A stretch of 64,000 nt of DNA from Paenibacillus_V sp046244365 (GCF_046244365.1 NZ_CP176395.1:8677852-8741851), one strand, 5' to 3'. Shown: positions 36,461-47,747, counted from the first letter of the stretch. A program made the numbers and translations. Notes: a model not told the origin generated them from the letters alone.

Positions 36461-36771
36461 AAGGCCACCGCCCTTCGTCTTCTTTCTATCTATTCTAACA
36501 CAAAACAGCCCTGCAAGCTTCGCGGCTTGTCCGAACCGGGCCTATCGCACGGCTTAGCAAGGGCTGGCTTCGTCATGGGGGTATGGATCAAATAAACGCC
36601 ATCCTTCTGCCAAGAAAACATGAAATAATAGGCGTAGCGCTTACTCATCAGCTAAAGACCTGCCGGTACCGGCAGCATTTAACGTGACGATGAGCACACA
36701 GCCAAGCGAAAACATGAAAAGAGCAGGAGACGATGGTCGTCCCCTGCTCTGGGTAGGATAGATGATTGCGA
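36461..36771. other. walR upstream region with a 16-bp perfect palindrome
   Basis: About 310 bp between the M23 peptidase gene and walR. CTGCCGGTACCGGCAG at 36660-36675 is a perfect 16-base palindrome about 200 bp before walR and may be an operator. A TAGAAT -10 candidate lies about 40 bp before walR on the minus strand, without a good -35. The left 30 bp hold the peptidase terminator. Confidence 0.45.
36717..36750 (-). terminator. Terminator of the M23 peptidase gene
   Basis: On the minus strand GAGCAGGGGACGAC and GTCTCCTGCTC form a long stem, followed by TTTTCATG. It lies 22 bp after the stop codon. Confidence 0.85.
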
Positions 36772-38454
36772 TTAGCGGTTTAGATACTTAAGCGGATTTT
36801 CCGGTGTCGTCCCCTTCTGAACCTCGAAGTGAAGATGTACGCCGGTCGAATCGCCCGTGCTGCCCATCGTGCCGATCTTCTCGCCCTTCTCGACGATTTT
36901 GCCGACGCTTGTGTCGATCTTGCTTAAGTGACCGTAAAGCGTTCTGTAGCCGTTCAGATGGTCGATAATAATATGATTGCCGTAATCGGACTTGAACCCG
37001 GCGTAAACGACTTTCCCGTTATCCGATGCAAGAATGCTCTTGTTGCCGGAAGTCAGGTCGACGCCTTTATGGAACGCGCCCCACCGGTTGCCGAAGCCGC
37101 TCGAGAGGCTCGATGAAAGCACAGGCCATGCAAACTTGCCTGTTCCTTCGCCTTTAATGACCTTCGTGCCTTTGCGAACCTTCGCTTTGACCGGCTCCTG
37201 GATGATCTCCTCATTCAGCAGTTCTTCCGCCATCATCAGCCCGTTCACTTTCGTTACGTTAAAGGTAACCTTCTTGAGACCGTTCTTGCCGGAGCTGATC
37301 GTCTGCGTGATTCCCGCACGCACCGTATCATCCTGCACGTATTCCGTCTCATATTGAATCTCTTGGTTCTCCACGACCTTCTCCACCGTCCGAACCGACA
37401 AGGTCGGTTGGAGCATCGTCAGATCGAGCTGCTGCCCGACCTTGATCATATCGTCTGCGATCCAAGGATTGTTTTTGTAGATAACCTGCTTGGAAATATT
37501 GAATTTCTTGGCGATGCAGGAGACGCAGTCTCCTTTCTCCACCGTATATTTCGTCGGCTGAACATCGCCGGTCTCCAGCTTCTGCACCAGATCCTTCGCT
37601 TCCTGAACGGCATTCGGCTCGATATCGATCGGCTTCAGCTCAACCTTCTGGACAAATTCAATTTTCTGGACTTCCGACTCTCCCGCCTGAAGCTCCTTAG
37701 GAGCCGCCGCAGCAAGCACCTTTACTTTCCCGGCGTCCTTCGGTTTGTCGGAGGTGTATTTGCTTTTGATTTGATCGAACAAGGCTTCCGCCGTATCCGA
37801 ATCCTTCAAAATCCCGATCGGCTTACCTTCGATGAGGAGCTGCACCCCTACCGCATGGGATTTAATCATGCCCGAAAGTTTCGTCAGCGTACCGTCATTG
37901 TCGCTCTCCGCCTTGTAAGCCTTTTCACTTTTTAAGGTAACCTCATCGGTATTGAGCACCATATGCACATCTGGGTATTTCTGTTCAATTTCCTTGACTT
38001 TGGCAAGTTTGAAATCATCTACCACCTGCGGATCGCTGACGATACCGACTTCTTGCCCTTCCAAATAGACGTGGAAAACCTCGGTCGTATTCATCTTCAC
38101 GTACTGGCTGCCGCCCAGTGTGACAACCGCCGCAATACCGAGCGCTCCTGCTCCCGTAGCCAGCTGCATTCTATAAAGGCGAACCTTCGCGTACAGCTCC
38201 TTCGGCCAAACGGATTGGCGAATCGAGCTCATGGTCGTCTGTATGCGTCCCTTAGCCAGCGGAAGCTTGCTTGCTCCTGCTTTGCTTTCAACCTTTGTGT
38301 CGGACTCGGCTTCCCGTTCGTTCAGAATCGGGTCGACTTTGCCGAACATCGACTTCATCCTGCCTGTCAAGCGTTGCAATTGAATGCCCGAAACAGCCCG
38401 CTTAGCAGTCGCAAGCTTTTTCTTGATCCAATTTTCATTCTTGAAAACGGTCAT
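36772..38454 (-). CDS. Cell-wall M23 endopeptidase with LysM and G5 domains
   Basis: A 560-residue envelope enzyme. A cytoplasmic basic N-terminus (about 100 residues) precedes one membrane helix (about 95-117). The outer part carries a LysM-like domain (YTVEKGDCVSCIAKKFNIS), a G5 domain (about 355-430) and a C-terminal LytM/M23 peptidase with zinc ligands His and Asp in FHKGVDLTS and the HLHFE motif. It should cleave peptidoglycan cross-bridges. The long N-terminal cytoplasmic segment is unusual. AAAGGAG lies 6 bases before ATG 38454. Its place next to walR fits regulation by WalRK. A leader of about 500 nt contains its own terminator-like hairpin. Confidence 0.92.
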   Translation of the reverse strand: MTVFKNENWIKKKLATAKRAVSGIQLQRLTGRMKSMFGKVDPILNEREAESDTKVESKAGASKLPLAKGRIQTTMSSIRQSVWPKELYAKVRLYRMQLATGAGALGIAAVVTLGGSQYVKMNTTEVFHVYLEGQEVGIVSDPQVVDDFKLAKVKEIEQKYPDVHMVLNTDEVTLKSEKAYKAESDNDGTLTKLSGMIKSHAVGVQLLIEGKPIGILKDSDTAEALFDQIKSKYTSDKPKDAGKVKVLAAAAPKELQAGESEVQKIEFVQKVELKPIDIEPNAVQEAKDLVQKLETGDVQPTKYTVEKGDCVSCIAKKFNISKQVIYKNNPWIADDMIKVGQQLDLTMLQPTLSVRTVEKVVENQEIQYETEYVQDDTVRAGITQTISSGKNGLKKVTFNVTKVNGLMMAEELLNEEIIQEPVKAKVRKGTKVIKGEGTGKFAWPVLSSSLSSGFGNRWGAFHKGVDLTSGNKSILASDNGKVVYAGFKSDYGNHIIIDHLNGYRTLYGHLSKIDTSVGKIVEKGEKIGTMGSTGDSTGVHLHFEVQKGTTPENPLKYLNR

Positions 38455-38966
38455 GACGATCTCCTTTTACCTTATTTTTCGTAAGAATATGCCATTCTAA
38501 TGAGACGATATCGATGTTTTTGCCAATAAAAACTGCCGCTGCAACCAGCGGCTTCCCTATGCATCCTGTTGAATTTCTTGATGCTGTCGCACAGTACTAA
38601 ACCGAATTGATAGCCTTTTTTTACCATAACAAAATGCCTATATTCCGATTTCTTCCCTGTCGGAAGGTATGCAAGCGAAGCAATTACCACCATAGCAGTT
38701 GGCTTACTTTCCCTTACACGATTAGACGTTTTTTTTACTTTACCACAGCCTTGTTCGAGTTTTCAACCTTTTTTCCCGCACTTCATGAATATGAAGGGGG
38801 TCGTATATCGACATAATCCGGGAGGACAAGCAGTGCGCAGGTCCTGAATCTTAAGCCTTATCGGCCAAGGGTAAAGGCTTTCGGCACCTAAGAGGCCGTT
38901 CTTTTTACCGGTTCTGAACAAAAATTGAACAATTCATGAACCCGGCTATTCCGGTGGATTTGCACA
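38455..38966 (-). other. Long 5' leader or small-RNA region upstream of the M23 peptidase
   Basis: This 510-bp stretch has no convincing gene. On the minus strand it contains several GC-rich inverted segments, such as GGCCTCTTAGGTGCC and GCCTTTACCCTTGGC between 38850 and 38900. It ends 70 bp before the peptidase start with the hairpin GCCGCTG-GTTG-CAGCGGC followed by AGTTTTTATT (38526-38552). A terminator between promoter and gene suggests an attenuator or a separate small RNA. I tested it by eye against the c-di-AMP (ydaO) riboswitch consensus and found no match. Confidence 0.45.
38526..38552 (-). terminator. Terminator-like hairpin in the peptidase leader
   Basis: A 7-bp GC stem with a 4-base loop is followed on the minus strand by AGTTTTTATT. 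No intact leftward gene ends just before it, so it probably attenuates the peptidase transcript or ends a small RNA. Confidence 0.6.
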
Positions 38967-38992
38967 CAAAAAAACGGCCTGATTCGGCCGTT
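38967..38992 (-). terminator. Terminator of the gene at 39019
   Basis: On the minus strand AACGGCC-GAATCA-GGCCGTT is followed by TTTTTTGTG, 27 bp after the stop codon. Confidence 0.9.
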
Positions 38993-39018
38993 AAAATCGC
39001 AATGCCCTTTCGGGCGCC

Positions 39019-39789
39019 TCAATATTTCTTTAATATGTCCATAAGCTCGTCGTACTCGCCCGGCTTCAAATATTTCTGAATGGACGTATCCAGCTCATTG
39101 ATATCATTCGACGAAATGCCGTCCTCCACCATTTGCGAGAACCGCTGAAGCTCCGTTTCCGGCAGCCGCGTGAGCAAGAGCGTAAATATTCTCATTTTAT
39201 CGGCGTCCGACAGCAGCTCCCGCTTCTGATTGAATTGATCGGCGGTCATGACCAGTTTCTTTTTGTCCAAAGCGTCGCTGCCCGATTCGGTTGCTTGCCC
39301 GAACACCGGCAACGCGTTGTCCGGAACGCGCTCCTGCTGCGTACCGTTCGTACCGGTGCCGCTCCCTGCTCCGGTGGCACCGCTTCCGCTTGTGCCGGCG
39401 TCTTTCCCTGTACTGCTGCTAGCCCCGTTCGCCCCCGTAGACGATCCTCCCGTGCTGGATGACGGCTGCCCGTTAACGGGCGAATCGCCCTTACCCGCCG
39501 TTTGACCTGTACCGTTGCTTACGGCACCTGCCGAGCCACCCTTAGCGCCCGCTCCGTCGCCTTTATCGCCTTTACCGTCCGCGACCGGCTCCTTCCCGCT
39601 CCAGTCGTCGATCATCTGTCCCCATAGATCCGAAAATTGCAGCTTCTTCATATTGGCGCTGAGCGGGAACTGTCCCAGCAGCTTTTCTACATATAAATGT
39701 ACGGTCATCCAAGTGACATATACCGTCAGTACGGAAACCAGCACCGTCACGACGATCCATTTACTCAACCAGTTCAGCCATTTAATCAC
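39019..39789 (-). CDS. Membrane-anchored protein with a low-complexity Gly/Ser linker
   Basis: A 256-residue protein with one N-terminal membrane helix (about 9-32, WIVVTVLVSVLTVYVTWMTVHLYV). A long Gly/Ser/Ala/Thr-rich linker follows (about 68-150). The C-terminus is a folded helical domain with LSDADKMRIFTLLLTRLPE and YLKPGEYDELMDILKKY. The shape suggests a surface tether carrying a small helical domain. GTG 39789 has GAGGTGGAG upstream. It sits between purA and the M23 peptidase near walRK, so an envelope role is plausible. I do not recognise a named family. Confidence 0.75.
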   Translation of the reverse strand: MIKWLNWLSKWIVVTVLVSVLTVYVTWMTVHLYVEKLLGQFPLSANMKKLQFSDLWGQMIDDWSGKEPVADGKGDKGDGAGAKGGSAGAVSNGTGQTAGKGDSPVNGQPSSSTGGSSTGANGASSSTGKDAGTSGSGATGAGSGTGTNGTQQERVPDNALPVFGQATESGSDALDKKKLVMTADQFNQKRELLSDADKMRIFTLLLTRLPETELQRFSQMVEDGISSNDINELDTSIQKYLKPGEYDELMDILKKY

Positions 39790-40019
39790 GCTTTCTCCAC
39801 CTCTGCCGTCTATTCGTCGTTATTTAAGCGTTTCTTTCAGAAACGTACTTCGGAAGCATAAGCTTAGCGTTTCTGGAGGAAACGCATCGCGAGAACAATA
39901 TGCTTACCAGTATTGACGGAATAGGCGCGCTTTAACGCTGATTTGGCAAAATAACCGGTGAAATGACGGCATTTCCTCCATTTCCATACGGGGACGAATA
40001 ACAACGCAAACCACGCAAA
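39790..40019. other. Intergenic region between purA and the membrane-anchored gene
   Basis: About 230 bp with an imperfect repeat GCGTTTCTTTCAGAAACG near 39830 that could fold. No gene, tRNA or clear promoter is visible. Confidence 0.4.
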
Positions 40020-40055
40020 CAAAAAAAGGAGCCCCGGAGATAATCTCCGAAGCCC
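40020..40055 (-). terminator. Terminator of purA
   Basis: On the minus strand GGCTTCGGAGA-TTA-TCTCCGGGGCTCC forms a stem followed by TTTTTTT. It lies 45 bp after the purA stop. Confidence 0.88.
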
Positions 40056-40099
40056 TATATAGAAGGAAGAGAGAAAAACGAAAGGAATGGCTCGCTCGC

Positions 40100-41410
<1,311 letters not shown>

Positions 41411-41457
41411 TCATGCACCCGAGTTTTGCTGTTCCGCTGTTTTCACACAGCAATTTC

Positions 41458-41486
41458 AGTGTATCAGCCAGATCTTCGAAAGTCAA
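41458..41486 (-). promoter_or_regulatory. Putative purA promoter
   Basis: On the minus strand TTGACT (41481-41486) and TACACT (41458-41463) are spaced by 17 bases. The leader to the purA start is about 65 nt. I see no PurBox pair or purine riboswitch. Confidence 0.5.
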
Positions 41487-41645
41487 TAAAAACGAACAAT
41501 CATACACGGGGGTGTAGGATTGTTCGGGAATTTAAACATTATTTCATTGGAACTACAATATAGATAATAGCAATTCCGTACAATAGGCTTCCCGGCTTAT
41601 CTTGCCCGAGAGCTCTATTACCCGACAGTTATGGACATCGGGCCG

Positions 41646-43007
41646 CTAAGCGCCCCTGCCCTGCTCCTGATGCGTGCGATCGAGACTGACGAACTTGTTG
41701 TACTGCTTCAAGAACGCCAGCTCTACGGTGCCTACAGGCCCGTTCCGCTGTTTGGCGATAATGATTTCGATGATATTTTTCTTCTCGGTCTCTTTGTCAT
41801 AGTAATCGTCCCGGTACAAGAACGCCACGATGTCGGCATCTTGCTCGATCGAGCCCGATTCCCGCAAGTCGGACATCATCGGACGCTTGTCCTGCCGCTG
41901 CTCGACGCCCCGGCTAAGCTGCGACAACGCGATGACCGGCACGTTCAGCTCACGCGCGATCTGCTTGAGCGTACGCGAGATCTCGGATACTTCCTGCTGC
42001 CGGTTGTCGCCCTTGCCCCGTCCTGCGATCAGTTGAAGGTAATCGATCAGAATCATGCCGAGCCCCTTCTCCTGCTTCAATCGGCGGCACTTGGCTCGAA
42101 TGTCCGCCACCGTAATGGACGCGGAATCATCGATATAAATGTTGGCCTCGGAAAGCGCCCCTATCGCCATCGTTAGCTTTTCCCAATCGTCCGGCTTTAA
42201 ATCGCCGGTCCGCATCGCATTCGCGTCGACATTCGCTTCCGCGCAGATCATCCGCTGAACGAGCTGTGCGGCGCCCATCTCGAGACTGAAGATGGCGACC
42301 GTCTCTTTGCCGCGGACGCCTGCGTTCTGCGCGATGTTCAGCGAGAACGCGGTTTTACCGACGGAAGGACGCGCCGCCACGATTATCAAGTCGGAACGCT
42401 GAAAGCCCGATGTCATTTTGTCGAGATCGCGGAAGCCGCTCGCCACACCCGTGGACATGCCTTTTTGCTGGGATAAGTATTCGATCTTATCGAATACTTC
42501 CATCAGCACGTCGCGGATTGCGACGAAGCCTGTACCGGTGCGCCGCTGCGAGATTTCCAAAATCTTGCGCTCCGCATCGCCTAGCAGCAGCCCGACGTCG
42601 TCCCCCGTTGCGTAGCCGTCGCTGGCAATCTGCGTAGCGGTGCGAATAAGCCTGCGCAGCATCGACTTCTCTTCGACGATCGCCGCGTAATAGTCGATAT
42701 TCGACGCGGTCGGCACCGCATTGGCAAGCTGGGTCAAGTAGCTGACCCCGCCTACTTCCTCCAGCTGCTGCTTATCCTGCAGCCTTGCGGTAACGGTGAT
42801 CAGATCGACCGGATCGTTCGACTCGGCGACTTCAATCATGCTTTCATATATAAATTGATGCGGGGTTCGATAAAAGTCTTCCGGACGAACGCGCTCCATC
42901 GCCGTAATGAGCGAGTCGCTGTCCAGCAAAATCGCCCCGAGCACCGCGCATTCGGCCTCTACGTTTTGCGGGAGAACGCGCCCATCCAGCAGTTGCTCCG
43001 CGTTCAT
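41646..43007 (-). CDS. dnaB: Replicative DNA helicase DnaB (Bacillus DnaC)
   Basis: A 453-residue hexameric helicase that unwinds DNA at the replication fork. The N-terminal DnaB domain (PQNVEAECAVLGAILLD) is followed by a RecA-like motor with Walker A ARPSVGKTAF, Walker B MILIDYLQLI and the arginine-finger region. It starts 4 bp after rplI, at the end of the yybS-gdpP-rplI-dnaB operon. The length is normal and no intein is present. Confidence 0.97.
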   Translation of the reverse strand: MNAEQLLDGRVLPQNVEAECAVLGAILLDSDSLITAMERVRPEDFYRTPHQFIYESMIEVAESNDPVDLITVTARLQDKQQLEEVGGVSYLTQLANAVPTASNIDYYAAIVEEKSMLRRLIRTATQIASDGYATGDDVGLLLGDAERKILEISQRRTGTGFVAIRDVLMEVFDKIEYLSQQKGMSTGVASGFRDLDKMTSGFQRSDLIIVAARPSVGKTAFSLNIAQNAGVRGKETVAIFSLEMGAAQLVQRMICAEANVDANAMRTGDLKPDDWEKLTMAIGALSEANIYIDDSASITVADIRAKCRRLKQEKGLGMILIDYLQLIAGRGKGDNRQQEVSEISRTLKQIARELNVPVIALSQLSRGVEQRQDKRPMMSDLRESGSIEQDADIVAFLYRDDYYDKETEKKNIIEIIIAKQRNGPVGTVELAFLKQYNKFVSLDRTHQEQGRGA

Positions 43008-43011
43008 TCCT

Positions 43012-43458
43012 TTACTCCTCCGTTACTTGTACTCTGAGCTTAGCCGTCACTTCCGGGTACAGTTTGATCGGAACTTGGGTGACGCCAAGCGTGCGAATCG
43101 GATCCTCCAGCACCATTTTGCGTTTATCGATAGCGATTTTATGCTGCTTCTCGAGCTCTTCGGCAATCTGCTTCGTCGTGATGGAGCCGAACAGCCGGCC
43201 GTTTTCGCCGCCCTTGCCCTTCATCGTCAGAATCATTTCGCCGAGCTTAGCGGCCAGCTCCTCCGCTTGCTTCTTCTCGTTTTCCTTGCGTTTCTGCTCG
43301 GACTGCTTCTGCTGGTCGAGCACTTTCTTATTGGAATCGGATGCGGCCACCGCCAGGTTCTGCTTAATTAGGAAATTAACCGCGTAACCCTCCGAAACTT
43401 CTTTGATCTCGCCCTTTTTTCCTTGTCCTTTAACATCCTTCAGCAAAATGACTTTCAT
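43012..43458 (-). CDS. rplI: 50S ribosomal protein L9
   Basis: A 148-residue two-domain ribosomal protein. It starts [20 protein letters not shown], the standard L9 N-terminal domain, continues into a long charged connecting helix and ends in the C-terminal domain. It binds 23S rRNA at the base of the L1 stalk. Its ATG overlaps the gdpP stop by 4 bp (ATGA). Confidence 0.98.
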   Translation of the reverse strand: MKVILLKDVKGQGKKGEIKEVSEGYAVNFLIKQNLAVAASDSNKKVLDQQKQSEQKRKENEKKQAEELAAKLGEMILTMKGKGGENGRLFGSITTKQIAEELEKQHKIAIDKRKMVLEDPIRTLGVTQVPIKLYPEVTAKLRVQVTEE

Positions 43459-45416
43459 TCGAAAAGCCCCTCCTCTTCATCCATCTGTTCCAGTACTTTC
43501 TTCAAACGCTTCTCCGCATCCTCCAGCGTGCCTTCCAGCTGCGTCGCGGCATTCGTTAAATGCCCGCCGCCCCCGAGCCGTTCCATCACTAGCTGAACGT
43601 TGATTTGCCCGAGCGATCTGGCGCTAATGGCGATCAGGCCGTCCGGCCGCTCGCTGATAACGAAGGAAGCCATAATATCCGTCATATTCAAAAGAGTATC
43701 AGCTACCTGCGCAATCAGCAACTGAGAATATTTGCGATTCGGCTCCGCCACCGCAAGTGCGATGTGCTGATTCAGGATTTCGGCGTGCTTGATGATTTCC
43801 GCTTTGTTCACGAACGCGGTAAGATCTTCCTTCAGCAGCCGCTGAATGAGCGCCGAATCGGCCCCGCTTCGCCGCAGGAAAGACGCCGCCTCGAACGTTC
43901 GGGCTCCTGTTCGCAGGCTGAAGCTTTTGGTATCCACCGTAATCCCCGCCAGAAGCGCCGTTGCCTCCAAAATATCCATCGTTAAGCGCTCGCTGAAATA
44001 CTGCAGCAGCTCCGTCACCAGCTCGCATGTAGACGAAGCGTATGGCTCCATGTAGACGAGCATGGCATCGCCGATAAACTCCTCGCCCCTCCGGTGATGA
44101 TCCACAACGACCTTGCGCGGCGTCTGCTGAAGCAGTCTCGGCTCGGCAACCATAGACGATTTGTGCGTATCGACAACGACAGCCAGCGTGCGCGGGGTTG
44201 TGATCTGCAGCGCCTGCTCCGGGGTCACGAACCAGCGGATCAGCTTCTCGTCCTCGCGTATGACGTCCATCAGCTTCTGAATGGACGGGTTGATTCCCTC
44301 AAGCACGATGTAGCCTTCCTTATTGCTGACCTGTACCGCCTTAAGCACGCCGATGGCCGCGCCGATCGCATCCATGTCGGGCATTTTGTGCCCCATGATG
44401 ATGACCTTGTCGCTTTCCTTGATCAGATCGCGGAGAGCATGGGAAATCACCCTGGCGCGAACGCGCGTTCGTTTCTCCACCGCATTCGTCCGTCCGCCGT
44501 AGAACGAGATGCGCTGTCCGATTTTGACCGCCACTTGATCGCCGCCGCGTCCTAGCGCCATATCCAAGCTCGTTTGAGCCATCTGTCCGAGTTCGACCAA
44601 GCTGTCAAAGCCGGCCGCGATTCCGATGCTGAGCGTGAACGGGACCTTCTGCTCGATCACGCATTCCCGCACTTCATCCAATATTTCAAAACGGGTTTGC
44701 TCCAGCTGCTGCAGCGCCTTCTGATTCATCATAATCAGATAGCGGTCGGACGCCGTTCTGCGCAAATACAAGTTGTGGCGCTGTGCCCACTCGTTGATTT
44801 CGCCCGTCACCTTGGCAAGCAGAATGCTCCGGCTCTGGTCGTCCATTCCTTGGGTCGCCTCGTCCAAATTATCCATCATGACGATGCCGATGGCGATCTT
44901 CTCTTCCTGATACCGGCGAAGAAGCTCGTCATAGGCCGTTACGTCGCGGAAATACAACTGCCGTTCCTCCGGCTTGACGATGACCTGGTACAGCAGCCGC
45001 CCGATTTTGACGTCGAACTTCGTTTCCTTCTCCTTGCGGTTCTTCAATGCCGGCAAAATATCGTACAGCGGTTCGCCGATCACGGACTCCTTGCCGAGCA
45101 TCGTCGTCACGAAGGCGTTATGCCATTCGATCGTTTTCTCCTCGGTATACAGGACAATCCCGATCGGCAGATCGTTGACGACGGAGATTCCGACTTTTTT
45201 TACCCGCTGGGAGACGGTCCCGATATATTGATTCAAATCCTTTTGAAACGCCTTTTCCGCTTTAAGCGTGTAATAGCCAAGGAAGCCGCTTATTAATAGA
45301 GCAGCTACCGCAACAATCCAGTTATACACGAACAAAACGATGATTAGCGCCGCAACAAAAACGAAGGTCCAGACCATATGCATACCGTGCCAACGTTTTA
45401 AAAGAAATCTGGGCAT
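43455..45416 (-). CDS. gdpP: Cyclic-di-AMP phosphodiesterase GdpP
   Basis: 653 residues. Two N-terminal membrane helices (about 10-50) precede a PAS-like haem-binding region, a degenerate GGDEF domain (about 175-300; [13 protein letters not shown], without a GGDEF signature) and a DHH/DHHA1 phosphodiesterase (about 340-650). Metal ligands lie in [15 protein letters not shown] and VVDHHRRGE, and [10 protein letters not shown] lies in DHHA1. It hydrolyses c-di-AMP to pApA and so affects potassium, turgor and beta-lactam tolerance. GAGGAG precedes ATG 45416. It is in operon with yybS, rplI and dnaB. Confidence 0.96.
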   Translation of the reverse strand: MPRFLLKRWHGMHMVWTFVFVAALIIVLFVYNWIVAVAALLISGFLGYYTLKAEKAFQKDLNQYIGTVSQRVKKVGISVVNDLPIGIVLYTEEKTIEWHNAFVTTMLGKESVIGEPLYDILPALKNRKEKETKFDVKIGRLLYQVIVKPEERQLYFRDVTAYDELLRRYQEEKIAIGIVMMDNLDEATQGMDDQSRSILLAKVTGEINEWAQRHNLYLRRTASDRYLIMMNQKALQQLEQTRFEILDEVRECVIEQKVPFTLSIGIAAGFDSLVELGQMAQTSLDMALGRGGDQVAVKIGQRISFYGGRTNAVEKRTRVRARVISHALRDLIKESDKVIIMGHKMPDMDAIGAAIGVLKAVQVSNKEGYIVLEGINPSIQKLMDVIREDEKLIRWFVTPEQALQITTPRTLAVVVDTHKSSMVAEPRLLQQTPRKVVVDHHRRGEEFIGDAMLVYMEPYASSTCELVTELLQYFSERLTMDILEATALLAGITVDTKSFSLRTGARTFEAASFLRRSGADSALIQRLLKEDLTAFVNKAEIIKHAEILNQHIALAVAEPNRKYSQLLIAQVADTLLNMTDIMASFVISERPDGLIAISARSLGQINVQLVMERLGGGGHLTNAATQLEGTLEDAEKRLKKVLEQMDEEEGLFE

Positions 45417-45440
45417 AACGGCTTCGCTCCTCTTTCCTTG

Positions 45441-46379
45441 CTAGCTCTTGTTCGTGAACCGGCTGCGCAGCGGAAATATGGCATCCAGCAGCCCCAGCAG
45501 GCTAAACAGCGTAACGAATACCGGCAAAACCGGATACAGCACGACCATGACCACTACGGCGACGATCGGCAGCCATTTCCCCCAGCCCTTCTGATAGGCA
45601 ACGAACGACAAGAACGAAAGAGACTGAATCACGAATGCGAAGGTAAGCAGCGGATACAAGTTCAGAACGATCATCACCAGAATCGAATCCGACTGAATGT
45701 CCATGAAAAAATCGAGTACGATCGTAATCGCATAGTACAGAACGATCGACCGCGGCACTCTCCACTCGCGCAGAGGCGGCAGCCCGGGCAAATAAAGGCC
45801 CATACTTTTCAAACGCCATCTGGTTATCGCATGCGTCACGAAAGCGAAGTAAGCGGAAGTCGTAATCATGAAAAGCGGAATCATCTGCACCATCATGCGC
45901 ACGAGAAGATCCTGCATATCCTTCGGCACAATGCCGTTCAGCAGATCGCTCATCGACGTCATCGTATCGCCCAGCATGTCTTTATAGGCGCCGATCGGGT
46001 TAGCCCCGAACAGCGAGGCGATGAGCAAAATAAGCACCATTTCGCCCAGCAGCGTCAAAGCACCTGCCATAATGACGCCTCTAGCCGCCCATTTCTTTTT
46101 GTACAGCTGCCCCATGACGATAACGGCCACAAGGAAGAACAGCGACACCATTATGAGGAACAGCCCTGTTTTGCCTGTCAGGATATAGAGCAAGAGAAGT
46201 ACGACCACATAAGCGAAGGTGAATTTCTTCCCATCAAGCCACATATACAAAACAAGCGGCGGAACCATCAGAAAGCTGCTCGTTATGCCGTTAAGCGGCG
46301 TAAAAAACGACAGCATCAGCAACACGTAAATCATGCACCAAACGATTGTTGGGATTAAACCTTTCGAGTCCCGGTTCAC
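45441..46379 (-). CDS. yybS: DUF2232 membrane protein YybS
   Basis: A 312-residue integral membrane protein with about eight helices, matching the YybS/DUF2232 family in length and hydrophobic pattern (VWCMIYVLLMLSFFTPL at the N-terminus). The function is unknown; related proteins resemble the S components of ECF transporters. It lies 24 bp upstream of gdpP, as in Bacillus. GTG 46379 is the likely start, with AGGGAG about 14 bases upstream, which is a loose spacing. Confidence 0.88.
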   Translation of the reverse strand: MNRDSKGLIPTIVWCMIYVLLMLSFFTPLNGITSSFLMVPPLVLYMWLDGKKFTFAYVVVLLLLYILTGKTGLFLIMVSLFFLVAVIVMGQLYKKKWAARGVIMAGALTLLGEMVLILLIASLFGANPIGAYKDMLGDTMTSMSDLLNGIVPKDMQDLLVRMMVQMIPLFMITTSAYFAFVTHAITRWRLKSMGLYLPGLPPLREWRVPRSIVLYYAITIVLDFFMDIQSDSILVMIVLNLYPLLTFAFVIQSLSFLSFVAYQKGWGKWLPIVAVVVMVVLYPVLPVFVTLFSLLGLLDAIFPLRSRFTNKS

Positions 46380-46590
46380 TGCGAATCATCCATCTCCCTA
46401 AGCCAGAGTATAACCCGTCTTATCCAAATTCGAGACATTGCCGATGGCCGGCAATGCGGCAGGCCGGCCGCTGTACGCAGACTTTTGCTGTATCAGCCGC
46501 TTAATAGCTAGATTATACCATAAACCGGGCCGATCTGTGATAGTGCCCTCCGTCGCTCCGTCCATCCCCGCTAAGTACCGGTTCTGCCAA

Positions 46591-46621
46591 AATAAAAAAG
46601 CAGCAAGGTTTCCCCTGCTGC
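46591..46621 (-). terminator. Terminator of the rpsF-ssb-rpsR operon
   Basis: On the minus strand GCAGCAGGG and CCTTGCTGC form a stem followed by TTTTTTATTTT, 14 bp after the rpsR stop. Confidence 0.88.
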
Positions 46622-46634
46622 CGGTTTCCGACTA

Positions 46635-46913
46635 CTACTCGGTTGTGTAAGGCAAAAGCGCGATTTGACGCGAACGCTTGATAGCGATCGTCAGCATGCG
46701 TTGATACTTCGCGGAAGTTCCCGTTACACGGCGTGGCAAAATTTTGCCGCGCTCGCTGATGAACTTACGGAGCGTATCGATGTCTTTATAGTCAATGTGT
46801 TGGATTTTGTTAACAGTGAAGTAACAAACCTTACGGCGTTTGTTGCGTCCGCCTTTTTTCGAAAACTTGCGGTCGCCGCGATCTTCGCCGCCATCTCTTT
46901 GTTTGAAGACCAT
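46635..46913 (-). CDS. rpsR: 30S ribosomal protein S18
   Basis: A 92-residue ribosomal protein. The core [17 protein letters not shown] ... [15 protein letters not shown] is diagnostic. It has an extended basic N-terminus ([20 protein letters not shown]). It binds S6 on the 30S platform. It is the last gene of the rpsF-ssb-rpsR operon, 21 bp after ssb. Confidence 0.98.
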   Translation of the reverse strand: MVFKQRDGGEDRGDRKFSKKGGRNKRRKVCYFTVNKIQHIDYKDIDTLRKFISERGKILPRRVTGTSAKYQRMLTIAIKRSRQIALLPYTTE

Positions 46914-46934
46914 CTCGTTTCAGTCCTTTCTCGA

Positions 46935-47420
46935 TTAGAATGGCAAATCATCGTCAGAAATATCGATCGGTTTTCCATCGTCAGAAAAAGGATCTTGATT
47001 GTTGCGTGCTCCCCCGAAGGAACGGTTCTGGTTCTGACCCGGTGCCGGCGGCGCAAATTCATCCCGCGCCATACCGCCTCCGCCGCCTTGGCCTTGGCTG
47101 TTAGCCGATTCCAAGAAACGAACGTTGTCGGCAACGACTTCCGTCACATATACCTTGCGTCCTTCGTTGTTGTCATAGTTGCGCACTTGCATACGGCCTT
47201 CCACTGCTGCAAGACGTCCCTTACGCAAATAGTTTGCGCAGTGCTCCGCCTGCTGCCGCCAAACGACGACAGGAATAAAATCCGCTTCGCGCTCCTTCTG
47301 CTGGTTCGAGAACGGCCTGTCAACTGCTAACGTAAATTGAGTTACCGCCACACCGGCCGGTGTGTACCGCAGCTCCGGATCACGCGTCAGTCTGCCGATC
47401 AGAATAACACGGTTCAACAA
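46935..47420 (-). CDS. ssb: Single-stranded DNA-binding protein
   Basis: A 161-residue OB-fold protein that coats single-stranded DNA in replication and repair. The N-terminal [20 protein letters not shown] and the acidic C-terminal tip DISDDDLPF, which recruits partner proteins, are typical. The linker is Gly- and Gln-rich. TTG 47420 is the start, with GGAGGGG 9 bases upstream. The gene lies between rpsF and rpsR. Confidence 0.98.
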   Translation of the reverse strand: MLNRVILIGRLTRDPELRYTPAGVAVTQFTLAVDRPFSNQQKEREADFIPVVVWRQQAEHCANYLRKGRLAAVEGRMQVRNYDNNEGRKVYVTEVVADNVRFLESANSQGQGGGGGMARDEFAPPAPGQNQNRSFGGARNNQDPFSDDGKPIDISDDDLPF

Positions 47421-47462
47421 AGTAATCCCCTCCGAGCGATCGAAACTAACAAAAAGCTTGTC

Positions 47463-47747
47463 TTACGCTACGTCTTTAACGATCAGGTAACGAATGATTT
47501 CATCGGAAATCTTCATTACGCGCTCAAGCTCAGCTACGACTTCCGGCGTACCGTTGAAGTGGACGAGAACATAGTGCCCGTCACGGAGCTTGTTGATCTC
47601 ATACGCAAGACGGCGCTTGCCCATTACATCGCTTTTTGTTACTTCGCCACCGTTCGTGATGATGCCTTGAAACTTCTCGATGGTGGACTGAACGGCTTCA
47701 GCCTCGATGTCAGTACGAATAATATACATTATTTCGTATTTGCGCAT
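47463..47747 (-). CDS. rpsF: 30S ribosomal protein S6
   Basis: A 94-residue ribosomal protein (MRKYEIMYIIRTDIEAEAVQ) that pairs with S18. ATG 47747 has AGGAGGTG 7 bases upstream; the frame is open further upstream but is non-coding. Its transcript leader (about 95 nt) may contain the S6:S18-binding autoregulatory hairpin known from other bacteria. The segment CTCCGTAATCGGAAGGGG is a candidate, but I cannot confirm it. Confidence 0.98.
   Translation of the reverse strand: MRKYEIMYIIRTDIEAEAVQSTIEKFQGIITNGGEVTKSDVMGKRRLAYEINKLRDGHYVLVHFNGTPEVVAELERVMKISDEIIRYLIVKDVA

Noticed and set aside
38455..38966. c-di-AMP (ydaO) riboswitch upstream of the M23 peptidase.
   Set aside because: The conserved GGGGACC, GGGGTGAATC and CCGAATCCG elements are not present.
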